Shown here in pieces: positions 12,501-17,842 of a DNA stretch of 64,000 nt; the stretch's first letter is position 1, and each line of letters starts with the position of its first letter. The stretch is from Acidaminococcus massiliensis (lineage in GTDB: Bacteria > Bacillota > Negativicutes > Acidaminococcales > Acidaminococcaceae). The DNA is taken from contig NZ_LT608315.1 in the NCBI RefSeq assembly GCF_900095825.1, positions 124,001 to 188,000 on the forward strand. The letters run 5' to 3'. The notes beneath the pieces were generated by a model, which was given only the letters and a program-made list of their open reading frames with translations, ran no database searches and was not told the origin of the DNA. The position numbers were made by a program, and so were the translations under genes.

Positions 12501-13830
12501 TGCCGATGGCCGTACTGCCAGCAATGGCTGCTGTAGTCTTGCCATCCTGATCCGTAGTGTTCAGCACCTGGGAATTAAACCCCAGGGCCACCGACTGATT
12601 CCCATTGGCCTTGGCACTGTCGCCGATGGCGGCACTGCTGGTGCCTCCGGTAATTGTGGTTGTAGAAGTTCCGGTACTGGTGTCGATTGACTTTTCCCCG
12701 GCCTGGGCGCTGGGCCCGACGGCTACGGAGTTGGTGCCGTTGGCAGCGGCATCAGCAGCGTAGGTTTTGGTGCCGTCAGAAGCAGTGGTCACTTCCGGAT
12801 TCACCTTGAAATATTTGCTCAGCTTGGAGGTATAGGCAGAACTGTCCGTCATATCGATGTCCAGTGCCGCCAATGCCTTGTTCAAGGTAGCGTCCAGGCT
12901 GATCAGATTTTGGGCAGTAGTATTGGTGCTGCTGATGTAGTAATAAGTACCGGTGGAAGCCGGGCGCAATTCCGTATACAGAGTCGCCCCGGATACCAGG
13001 TTAGTATCGCCGATGGAAATGGTCCCATCATTATTGGCGGAAACGGTGTAAGTAATGGTCCCATCCCCTATTTCCGATCCGGTGGGCGTTACTGTGACCC
13101 GATTTCCTGCAGCCACCTTCACGGCCTGTTTGGCCTGTTCTTTGAGGACAGTCTTCCCGGCGTCAGTAATATTGGAAAGATCCTTCAGGCTGGTGATGTC
13201 TGAGGTATTTGCGGCAATACTGGTTTTATTGGCATTGATGGCAGTTGTGTTGTCTGTAATATTCGTTTTGTTGGCTGCAATGTTTTGGGTGTTGGTGGAA
13301 ATATTGGAAGTATTGGCAGTAATAGCAGAGGTGTTTTTGTCAATGGCCGTCTTGTTATCCGCAATGGCGGTTTTATTATCAGAAATATTGGCTGCATTCG
13401 TGGCAATATCCGCAGTATTCTTGCCGATAGCTGTCTTGTTTGCAGCAATGGATGTTTTGTTGGTTTCTATATCGGTTTTGTTTGTGGCAATGTCGGCGGT
13501 GTTGGTATCCGCTGCCGTTTTATTGGCAGCAATATCCTGGGCATTCTGAGCCACCTGCTTGTCCAGAGCTTGGATATTTTGGGCATCCGTATTCGTATCA
13601 GAAATATAAGTGGTATTCCCGCTGTCCGTACTTCCCCCAGTGGAATCCGCCGCATACCCTGGGGATGCGATCATCAAAGCAGCCAGTAAGGAGAGCAGGA
13701 CTTTGGCCAGGCCTCGGATTCCTCCTTTCCGGGATTCTGACACCGTTTTCCCCTTGTTCCGGGCATATTCCGGCACCACCTGGACCAGCTGCCGGCTTCG
13801 GTTGAAAATGACTTTATAGACCCGATTCAT
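3535..13830 (-). CDS. Giant trimeric autotransporter adhesin with post-barrel SLH domain
   Basis: A 3431-residue YadA-type adhesin. N-terminus: ESPR-type extended signal peptide (MNRVYKVIFNRSRQLVQVVPE) with hydrophobic core at about 40-60. Residues 86-213 are about 18 Asn/Thr-rich heptads with Ile at regular spacing, a predicted trimeric coiled coil. YadA-head repeats of the form xAIGxxAxAxG fill roughly 360-900 and 1000-1290. The long stalk carries repeated connectors of the form NVxxGxxxTDAVNxxQL and repeated modules of about 170 residues. The YadA anchor is at about 3143-3224. Unusually, a Pro/Ala/Val-rich linker (3225-3342) and one SLH domain (about 3350-3402, FTDVPENHWAYAYAL) follow the barrel. 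It should be a surface fibre anchored in the outer membrane with a periplasmic tail. ATG start has AAAGGGG eight bases upstream. Confidence 0.93.
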   Translation of the reverse strand: MNRVYKVIFNRSRQLVQVVPEYARNKGKTVSESRKGGIRGLAKVLLSLLAALMIASPGYAADSTGGSTDSGNTTYISDTNTDAQNIQALDKQVAQNAQDIAANKTAADTNTADIATNKTDIETNKTSIAANKTAIGKNTADIATNAANISDNKTAIADNKTAIDKNTSAITANTSNISTNTQNIAANKTNITDNTTAINANKTSIAANTSDITSLKDLSNITDAGKTVLKEQAKQAVKVAAGNRVTVTPTGSEIGDGTITYTVSANNDGTISIGDTNLVSGATLYTELRPASTGTYYYISSTNTTAQNLISLDATLNKALAALDIDMTDSSAYTSKLSKYFKVNPEVTTASDGTKTYAADAAANGTNSVAVGPSAQAGEKSIDTSTGTSTTTITGGTSSAAIGDSAKANGNQSVALGFNSQVLNTTDQDGKTTAAIAGSTAIGSGAIVNGASNATAVGTGAQVNETATGGIAFGKGAVTGEDKGTVTVGDATANVAAVGGENSVALGTSAKASGNSALSLGNGAQVNNYTTQSGTTVTKTVNSGSTAIGSGAIVTGANDAVAFGSGAKVEGTGNNADDSLAIGKSASVATAKDAIALGTSAAVASGATNAVAIGNTAKANTSNTTAIGYNASATGAGAIAIGENTSTSTEGGISIGSGTSVSGKSIVIGYATDANGNTVKTESQNTDAVAIGNGAQANANDSISIGHQAGKDTTEGRTSGYGSLIAIGTNAGGNVKGMQNVALGSGAGSNVKSSYNVAIGSNAGSGINYAAAADSNPQDGYNISIGYEANYQSADANAKNIKESIAIGHSANAVSEATALGTGATASGDKSMALGYNATAADTDSIALGDKASAGGGNIAIGSGSQAPAVASYDKGYLTGSTSVNGYISVGGTTSATGTTVLRRISNVADGAADQDAVTVAQLKAAYTDLEGTIKTTDTKISDTYTQSAIDSKISTVESKITASQTKYFSINSSSDTLTANVNNDGASTTGAADAMAIGPNATATSAKAVAIGNNVSASGKGSIALGTADNPATSTTVTEGGNTSANPHVTSAEGANSVAIGTSAIAQTDNSVALGTRASVYTSNVTDPATNTTVKVGQQSIAIGYESETRNSAATSIGSGAKAYSSGSTAIGHSAYAQGADSVVIGTSSTANGASSGIVGKSNTINGSNTYAVGSENNVNGSWGAVTYSGLYGSKNTVNPVADTSGNTKHGMDSLSITGNSNTINQGSYSDTVQNISILGNSNSVTGASSDEANAGTTANITVIGGSNAVTGRDGAGSDDMGKTWNQLTRTTVIGYKNTVNQAAATTSLADTQILGNDVTATLGNSVYLGTGAAAKNANVADATTLTDAEQAAVDALDTTGMTDTEKAAAQAKAKAAARYATNLAAMKKSGTTAGLQSLSTDTAYDDGASYSYAGSSPAGVVTVGTVGSERRIQNVAAGLVSASSTDAVNGSQLYALTRQLRFGGDNSIIGDTTDGDTEVVKRGSGEALSIIGGAGVTTATVDGKTTVTVDSTKLTDNNIGVIADSTNNSLSVKLASDLKKLNSASLGSGSGDRYKETIKLDGTNGKVTVADSSGTVKTTLDTTGLTISNGPKFTSSGIDAANQQIHNVTAGTADADAVNVKQLQSARTLLTKGTNTTLADTEADGHHTYTVNVDNLAVKANGTGTTTVELAKGINFQNGTNTTAAVGADGTVTISATHNRLSTVSAAPTGTKDDVTLTLTDADGNTVTSTGLKNTYTTVTKDGTAHTVTFARNDGTTETLSLGDLDGASKGELATAAAKATSEVTNGTNVTSVTKTAGNNGQNIYTVNVDDLAVKTTSGEKKSVHLADGLVFADGTNTTATVGDNGTIKYNVSDAAIRKQAVQAVNVTGGSNVTVTPETNMDGTLKTFTISATHNALKSAKLTKGTNDVSTLTITGNDGDSASVDIKNTYLTVSKDLAAKTVTFTSNDGTTPATTLSLSDFGAASTTDMTAAVAKATTEVRAGANASLGTVETDTTDQHKIYTVNVDNLGVSQNGTKVGTGVSLKNGLNFTNGTNTTASVAENGTVSYSVSNDAIKAQAKNAVVVAAGDNVSIDAPTDVNNVKTYTVKVNDLKLQANGEDKGTRKLAEGINFANGKNITAAVENGKVVYSLNEALTDLTSVTAKDTAGNQTLVSGSGLTITPAAAGAQPISLTTNGLSMGNQQITNVASGGDTDTNAANISDVKRLVQASASGTTETGFNVKGDDADAKKVKLGKQLNVVGGTTDSTKLSDNNIGVVTAADADGNATLTVKLNKAIALDSVTAGNSTLDTNGLTITGGPKFTKSGIDAGSQKITGVANGENSTDAVNKGQLDALQTQVSGGWNLSGNNAEGTAVTAQIGAGKAVTYDNGNYTKSVVAKDDTTGNATVKVDVTTGTFGSGTGDKAGTVTSTANGLATTQDVANAINSASISVVADNTPENRTAVKAGDAIHFAKDGNLTLVQNGTTFTYGLNPEISISKVTTSDATKGSTVQTAEGVTTTDAAGNTYIQNGQGITLTPKTPEAGKTAVILSNKGLNNGGNVISGVGAGSADTDAVNVAQLKEVNDKVGSGWQIAGNDGQKVADIGAGKKVSFKTDSQYLTAKTEAAGTDAANVSYGLKTKALTAADGKVSAVDTAEDGLATAKNVAETINQTYWTAASGKSGSGSQTDETANDADKRISAGDTVTFNAGNNLSLVQNGASFTYGLQADLTGMNTVTFTPRTDDEGHTISLVIGKQKDGVGTDEGYYITGLDNTTWNQSNYVKDRAATEAQLASAIQQVTLASQSGGFKLSDDQNKEVSQVLGQAIGVVGDGNITTVAETTTADTNGHIKVRLNKDIDLGADGSLQAGGVTLKNNSVTVGTNGVMISSSGTERTVSNLSNTQWDTTKANQEASAGGYIGSTKAATESQLQQAISQVTTTAQNNEQHIQTGEYTIGKNPDGTDRTDTHSVSMDVVDGQGRKQGSVVIKDVAKASEVGDVSQLHDTLKNSDGTMNVTGAINNLDDRVTGLDTRMDQIYTTAGQHSSVSAEDNIQVDSQSKNGTGGTDYKLSLNKEKIDLKNVTIEGNAGAVSAKTVTAEKYNVGDKTYISSDGINANSQKITNIQAGTDDTDAANVGQVRAADEQLAEGIEQNTRNIGQLSRDVDKLDSRIDRVGAGAAALAALHPGAYDPNDKVDFSAGLGSYRGAGAAAVGMYYHPDDRTILSMGIAMGGGENMVNAGITWKMGRRTSAVSQPVPVKAAPTATTLVPVTVPAEAVHPEEPAPMVKPAVVRTSVRPVETVAAVPATPAAEVPVRLVRTVPALRPAAASVKSADTNSQLMELLARQTAILEKLTEQKATPAEAPKVSGDDLFTDVPENHWAYAYALKLEQAGALKGLAGLQVAGNPLLTRKDFAKILYTALKNGATTNPILNQDGSLNRMASEFRAELKEVKG
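13192..13575 (-). repeat. Degenerate 21-bp tandem repeats encoding coiled-coil heptads
   Basis: About 18 consecutive 21-base units, each coding a heptad such as NKTAIAD, NTADIAT or NKTSIAA. Units are divergent at the DNA level but stay in phase. Such arrays can gain or lose units without frameshift and so vary stalk length. Confidence 0.75.
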
Positions 13831-13893
13831 ACAAACAACCCCTTTACCATTTCTTTACATAAGTCAGCACATGTCTTGACTTTATGGTAGTAA

Positions 13894-13921
13894 ATTATAC
13901 TCTTTTCCTATGTAATTGCAA
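13894..13921 (-). promoter_or_regulatory. Promoter of the giant adhesin gene
   Basis: Minus strand: -35 TTGCAA (13916-13921), 16-base spacer, -10 TATAAT (13894-13899). The -35 and the start of the spacer form the 13-mer TTGCAATTACATA, which also occurs upstream of the second adhesin at 20976-20988. Confidence 0.75.
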
Positions 13922-13930
13922 GGGTATAAG

Positions 13931-13970
13931 AAAAAAAGAGCCATTATCTGCCAAAAGCAGACAATAGCTC
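13931..13970 (-). terminator. Terminator of the SYLF-trmO operon
   Basis: Stem GAGCTATTGTCTGC / GCAGATAATGGCTC (minus strand, two mismatched pairs), six-base loop, then seven T. Lies just after the trmO stop and just before the adhesin promoter. Confidence 0.85.
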
Positions 13971-13986
13971 TTATTTTTGCTTATTT

Positions 13987-14682
13987 TTAAGCATTTTCTA
14001 AAGAGATTACATATACAATTCCTTCTGTAATCCGGAACTTCGCATTCCACTGTCCAAAGGCCATCCCATAGACCCGGTCAGGATCTTTCTGGTAATGGGG
14101 CCGAGGATCCTGGGCCAGGATTCCCAACAAAGCACCCCGCTGGTCTTCCGGCAGTTTTGCCAAAAGATCCGGAGGACAATGGACCTCCAGCGTGCCGTCC
14201 GCTCCCTGGGCAAATCCGCTCCTGGCTTCCGGCCGGGCATCAGCATAGGGAACGTAGGGCTTGATGTCGTAAATGGGAGTCCCGTCCATCAGGTCTGCCC
14301 CTTTCACCCATATTTCCGGGCCCTGGGGCCCATCCCAAGCAATCTTTTCCAATTCCACTAAAGAAAGACCTAGAGGATTGGGACGGAAGGGAGACCGGGT
14401 GGCGAAGACTCCCAGCCGGGTATTGCCCCCCAACCGGGGCGGCCGCACTGTGGGAGACCAGGTGTGATTCCGGGAGAACCCCCAAATCAGCCATACATGG
14501 GAAAAGCCTTCCAAGCCACGGAAAGCTTCCCGTTCCCGGAATCCTTCTGCCATTTCCACCCGTCCGTTCAGCTCCGGCACCAGGCCGCTCTGCCGGGGCA
14601 GACCGAATTTCTCCGGCAGCAGACCCCGGTACCAGGCCACTGGCCGCAGAGTCAGCACTCCGGCTGCTTCTTTGGGTTCCAT
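13987..14682 (-). CDS. trmO: tRNA (t6A37) N6-methyltransferase TrmO-like (TsaA/YaeB family)
   Basis: A 231-residue protein with the TsaA/YaeB beta-barrel pattern: PVAWYRG near the N-terminus, GLPRQSGLVPEL, GLEGFSHVWLIWGF, GVFATRSPFRPNPLGLS and DLMDGTPIYDIKPYVPYAD. TrmO uses S-adenosylmethionine to methylate t6A at position 37 of a tRNA. Length matches the family. The ATG shares bases with the stop of the SYLF gene (TGATG arrangement), so the two are translationally coupled. A terminator follows at 13931-13970. Why a tRNA-modification gene is coupled to an exported SYLF protein is not apparent. Confidence 0.9.
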   Translation of the reverse strand: MEPKEAAGVLTLRPVAWYRGLLPEKFGLPRQSGLVPELNGRVEMAEGFREREAFRGLEGFSHVWLIWGFSRNHTWSPTVRPPRLGGNTRLGVFATRSPFRPNPLGLSLVELEKIAWDGPQGPEIWVKGADLMDGTPIYDIKPYVPYADARPEARSGFAQGADGTLEVHCPPDLLAKLPEDQRGALLGILAQDPRPHYQKDPDRVYGMAFGQWNAKFRITEGIVYVISLENA

Positions 14683-15314
14683 CAGTCGACCACCGTATCC
14701 ACGTTCAGATCCTTATCCACATAGAACCGGGTTCCCTTGACAGTCAGGTCTGCAGCCAGGCCCTTGGTGGTCACCTGGTACATCCACATACCTGGAGCCA
14801 CCTGGAAGGATCCTTCCAGGGCGTCCCCGTTGACCCCATCGCCGGCAGCAGCCACCGCTTCGCCCCCAAAAGTCCAGCCTTTGGTGATGAAAGAATTGAA
14901 AGCGTCTTCATTGCCGAACACAAAGATGATATTGGACTGCCGGACCCCCAGGCCCAGGCCCACCTTCATCTCACCCATCTTCATGAACACTTCCCGGCCG
15001 CTGTGCTGGTTGATGGCACGGCCCCGGCCGTGGCCGCCCCCCAAAAGTCCCACGCTGTAGCTGGTGTCCACGAACACCGCATAGCCAAAGGCGTTCTGGA
15101 TGGCCTTCCGGGATTTGGGTTTCTTGTGGTACAAGTCCAGCAGGGCTTTATAGGTCTTGGTCCGCAGTTCCGCTCGTTCCCGGTCCTCTTTGGTCAAAGG
15201 GGCCGTCTGGGCCGTTTTTTCACTGGCCGGCTGGGCCGCCCCCGCAGCAAAGCAGGGAGCTGTCAAAGCCAAAGCGGCCAGCAAAGATGCCGTGATTTTT
15301 TTCGTGTTTTTCAT
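14682..15314 (-). CDS. Exported SYLF-domain (Ysc84-type) lipid-binding protein
   Basis: A 210-residue protein with a signal peptide (KKITASLLAALALTAPCFAAGA). The mature part carries the SYLF pattern: AFGYAVFVDTSYSVGLLGGGHGRG, then VFMKMGEMKVGLGLGVRQSN and VFGNEDAFNSFITKGWTFGGEAVAAAGDG. SYLF domains bind lipids in eukaryotes; bacterial ones are usually exported and of unknown role. RBS GAGGG is about eight bases before ATG. It is the first gene of the pair with trmO. The 55 bases upstream contain a purine-rich degenerate heptamer repeat. Confidence 0.85.
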   Translation of the reverse strand: MKNTKKITASLLAALALTAPCFAAGAAQPASEKTAQTAPLTKEDRERAELRTKTYKALLDLYHKKPKSRKAIQNAFGYAVFVDTSYSVGLLGGGHGRGRAINQHSGREVFMKMGEMKVGLGLGVRQSNIIFVFGNEDAFNSFITKGWTFGGEAVAAAGDGVNGDALEGSFQVAPGMWMYQVTTKGLAADLTVKGTRFYVDKDLNVDTVVD

Positions 15315-15322
15315 GATCTGAC

Positions 15323-15371
15323 CCTCTTCACTTTCTACTCTGCATTCTTCGCCCTACACTCTGTACTCTTA
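15323..15371. repeat. Degenerate pyrimidine-rich heptamer repeat
   Basis: Read on the minus strand it is a run of units such as AGAGTAC, AGAGTGT and AGAGTAG between the beta-helix gene and the SYLF gene, slightly overlapping the end of the former. Similar units occur at 42768-42797. Confidence 0.45.
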
Positions 15372-16781
15372 CTTCTCCGGTTTCAGATAGCCGCCTCCCT
15401 GGAGTTCGTAAGTCTTGCCTCCCAGCCAGGTGTTGGCCGTATTGCTGCTGTTGTAATAGATGGTATGGCCGTTGCCTTTCAGGTTGGTCATAGCCGGATT
15501 CCCGTCCGTAAAGGCATCCAGATGACAGTCAGCCGTAATGGACCAGCTGGAAGAAGCATCCAGGTTCACATCTGCCTTTTTCGCCGTCTTATCCGTATTG
15601 ATGGCGCCGGACCAGTGGCTTCCATTCTGGAGATCCAGCAAGATGGTGCTGCTGGCATCCGCGGACACATTGCCGTAGAGCCCTTGGTTGTTGGCCATGA
15701 AGGTCAAATCCCCGCCATTGGTCCCTTCATCTCCGAACTGATTGGCTTCCACCCGGATCAGGGTGCCGCCCAGATACTGCATGGTGGTCATTTCCGAATA
15801 GATCCGGGCTGCAGTATTGGTCACATAGAACAGGGGCCCTTCCTTCAGGCTGCGGAGGGCAGAACCCTTGGCGGAGAACCGGCCCAATGCCTTGCCGTCG
15901 GTGCCGTTGTCCCGGGTCTTGTTCTGGTAGAGCATCACCCCGTGGGTGCCGTTGCCGGACAGGTCCACATATTCCAGATGGATGGAATTATTCCCTTCCA
16001 CCACGGCGATTTCACTGGCCCCAGCCGTGCCTTTGGCTTCGCTGAGCTTGATGGCTCCCTTGGAATACAGCAGAGGAGACCCTTCCCCAGAAGTATTGAT
16101 GGTGCTCTTGCTTACGGTGACACTGGCTCCGGAAGGTTCCGTGGCCAGCGCTGCGGACCGGAGGCCGGCAGTTCCGATATTGATGTTGTCCGCAGTGATC
16201 TTGCCGCCTTCCGTGGCATCCAGGCCCCGGGAAGAAGCCCCGGTGGTCCGGATGTTGGAATCATGGAGCTTTACGCTGCCCTTAGCTCCGGTGGCGAACA
16301 CTGCATTGGCTCCGTCCGCTTCCGTACGGATGGTACAGCCGTCCATGGATAGAGCCCCATCCGCTGCCAGGACGGCAGCATTGAGACCATGGAACTTGCT
16401 GCCCAGTACGTCCGTAGTGGCTCCGCTCTTGGTGATGGCTCCATGGGATAGGGACACATCCGCTCCATTCTTCACCAGGAGAGCGCTTTCATCCGCTTTC
16501 AGGGAAGCATAGCTGTCAGCCAGGGCCGTCTTTTCTCCTGTAACGATCTTGGCAGCTTCATAGGCATCTGCCGGCAGAGGTTCTGCAGCTGCTTCCCCGG
16601 TAGCTGCTGGGGTTTCCGTCCCGGCTGCTGCCGTTTCTGTTTTGGCAGGAGCTGCTTTTTCCGTCTGGACAGCTGCTGGCTTTCCTGCCTCCGGTGCCGT
16701 TTTCTTATGGGCTGCCCAGGCACAGGGAGTGGACAGTAAAGAGGCCAGGATGGCCAATGTCAAGATTTTGGATTTTTGCAT
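15369..16781 (-). CDS. Exported right-handed beta-helix protein, autotransporter-passenger-like, no barrel
   Basis: Start chosen at the ATG at 16781 (RBS TAGGG seven bases upstream); the protein then opens with the signal peptide MQKSKILTLAILASLLSTP ending in CAWAA. A Lys/Ala/Glu/Pro-rich linker (about 25-75) precedes some 390 residues of short imperfect repeats rich in G, S, T, A and N (for example GSVKLHDSNIRTTGASSRG), as in pectate-lyase-fold passengers of the pertactin/AidA kind. The protein ends GGYLKPEK with no beta-barrel, lipobox or SLH domain, so how it leaves or stays at the surface is unclear. It lies between the two trimeric adhesins. Function unknown. Confidence 0.75.
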   Translation of the reverse strand: MQKSKILTLAILASLLSTPCAWAAHKKTAPEAGKPAAVQTEKAAPAKTETAAAGTETPAATGEAAAEPLPADAYEAAKIVTGEKTALADSYASLKADESALLVKNGADVSLSHGAITKSGATTDVLGSKFHGLNAAVLAADGALSMDGCTIRTEADGANAVFATGAKGSVKLHDSNIRTTGASSRGLDATEGGKITADNINIGTAGLRSAALATEPSGASVTVSKSTINTSGEGSPLLYSKGAIKLSEAKGTAGASEIAVVEGNNSIHLEYVDLSGNGTHGVMLYQNKTRDNGTDGKALGRFSAKGSALRSLKEGPLFYVTNTAARIYSEMTTMQYLGGTLIRVEANQFGDEGTNGGDLTFMANNQGLYGNVSADASSTILLDLQNGSHWSGAINTDKTAKKADVNLDASSSWSITADCHLDAFTDGNPAMTNLKGNGHTIYYNSSNTANTWLGGKTYELQGGGYLKPEK

Positions 16782-16809
16782 GAGAATCCCTACTTTCCTG
16801 TGTAAACTT

Positions 16810-16821
16810 CTATACGTATAG
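16810..16821. promoter_or_regulatory. 12-bp palindrome in the promoter of the beta-helix gene
   Basis: CTATACGTATAG is perfectly self-complementary and lies about 30 bases upstream of the start, next to a TATACT candidate -10. It may be an operator; the regulator is unknown. Confidence 0.4.
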
Positions 16822-16827
16822 TATAGC

Positions 16828-16858
16828 GCAAAAGGGTGCCACCGTAAACGATGGCACT
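16828..16858 (-). terminator. Terminator of the 16894 gene
   Basis: Nine-base stem with one mismatch (16836-16844 with 16849-16857), loop TTTA, followed on the minus strand by CCTTTT. It also has a T6 run on the plus side. Confidence 0.7.
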
Positions 16859-16893
16859 TTTTTGTCACCAACAAAGTCTCTCTTATAGCCCCG

Positions 16894-17679
16894 TCAACGG
16901 TCCCTTTGATTCAGCAGGCAGGAAAGCACCTGACAGGGAATATCGTAGGAAGGCAGACTCACCACATAGGGATTGTCCCTGCCGCTCTTGAAGATCTGGA
17001 TACCGCCTTCTCCGCTGGTTATGGCATCCAGTTTTGACAAATCGAAGGAAAAATGTTTGCTGCAGCCCAAAAAGCCGATCCTCTGATTGGTGATCCAGAA
17101 TTTCCCGTCATCTTCTGCGTTCCAATACTCTTGGGTCTCTTTGCCCACTTTCATAGAGCCCACCCGATAATACACCCCTCGGCAGATCCGGAAGCTGTAA
17201 ACAGGACCGCCATAGCGGACTCTTGTCACTTTCTTCACTTTTTTGACCAGGCTGGCAGGTCCGCAGAAATGGAGGATTTCATCATCCTTGAAGAGCATAC
17301 GGATCAGGGATTTGTCATAAACCGGAAGCTGCTGCTTATGCCGGATATTGTAAAGGATATTCTGGATCTGGCTTTCGTAAATATAGTTCTGTACCGTCTC
17401 TTTGTGCAGCCTTTTGCAGATCAGAAGAAAAGTCAGGAAGCTTTTCCGATGGAAATCATCCATCAGATCCCCCTGACAGAGCTGCTGCCAGACCATGTCC
17501 AGTGCCGCCTCCTGGGCCCACTGAAGCTGCTGGATGCTCAGTTTTTTTGCTTTCTGATACTGGTTCAAACGACTGATCAGACCATCATCCAATCTGCATT
17601 GCACTGTGGCATCGGCAATCAGATGTGCGTATTCCTGGACGTCAGGATTGTCCTTTCCGATATGCAGGAAGCCAAACAA
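16894..17679 (-). CDS. Uncharacterised cytoplasmic protein with a possible GRAM/PH-like C-terminal domain
   Basis: Start taken as TTG at 17679 because AAAGGAGGGG ends about six bases upstream; an ATG at 17727 is possible but would place that ribosome site inside the gene. The 261-residue product has no signal peptide or membrane segment. The N-terminal half is helical with a conserved-looking stretch LIADATVQCRLDDGLISRLN. About residues 170-250 (GKFWITNQRIGFLGCSKHF, then FDLSKLDAITSGEGGIQIF) resemble the strand pattern of bacterial PH/GRAM-like domains. Function unknown. A -10 TATAAT lies at about 17789-17794, and the leader holds a 9-bp inverted repeat. Confidence 0.6.
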   Translation of the reverse strand: MFGFLHIGKDNPDVQEYAHLIADATVQCRLDDGLISRLNQYQKAKKLSIQQLQWAQEAALDMVWQQLCQGDLMDDFHRKSFLTFLLICKRLHKETVQNYIYESQIQNILYNIRHKQQLPVYDKSLIRMLFKDDEILHFCGPASLVKKVKKVTRVRYGGPVYSFRICRGVYYRVGSMKVGKETQEYWNAEDDGKFWITNQRIGFLGCSKHFSFDLSKLDAITSGEGGIQIFKSGRDNPYVVSLPSYDIPCQVLSCLLNQRDR

Positions 17680-17720
17680 AACAACCCCCTCCTTTGGGTA
17701 TTTTCTACTTGTCCGCCGTC

Positions 17721-17770
17721 CTGACAAGATACGTAAAGAAAGGAACGCTCATCTCTCCAAGTCTTGTCAG
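17721..17770. promoter_or_regulatory. Inverted repeat in the leader of the 16894 gene
   Basis: CTGACAAGA (17721-17729) and TCTTGTCAG (17762-17770) are perfect complements 32 bases apart, between the likely transcription start and the ribosome site. It could be an RNA stem or paired operator half-sites. Confidence 0.4.
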
Positions 17771-17799
17771 ATGCAGCATATTGTGTATATTATACCATA

Positions 17800-17837
17800 A
17801 AAGAAGAAGGGGCTGCTGCCTGCGCAACAGCCTCTTC
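17800..17837 (-). terminator. Terminator of the second adhesin gene
   Basis: Stem 17806-17819 with 17824-17837 around a four-base loop (minus strand GAAGAGGCTGTTGC / GCAGCAGCCCCTTC), followed by TTCTTTT. Member of the GCTGTTGC/GCAACAGC terminator family seen across the window. Confidence 0.85.
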
Positions 17838-17842
17838 CTGTT

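Noticed and set aside
13192-13575. CRISPR-like regular repeats
   Set aside because: Units are 21 bp without spacers, in frame, and encode coiled-coil heptads.
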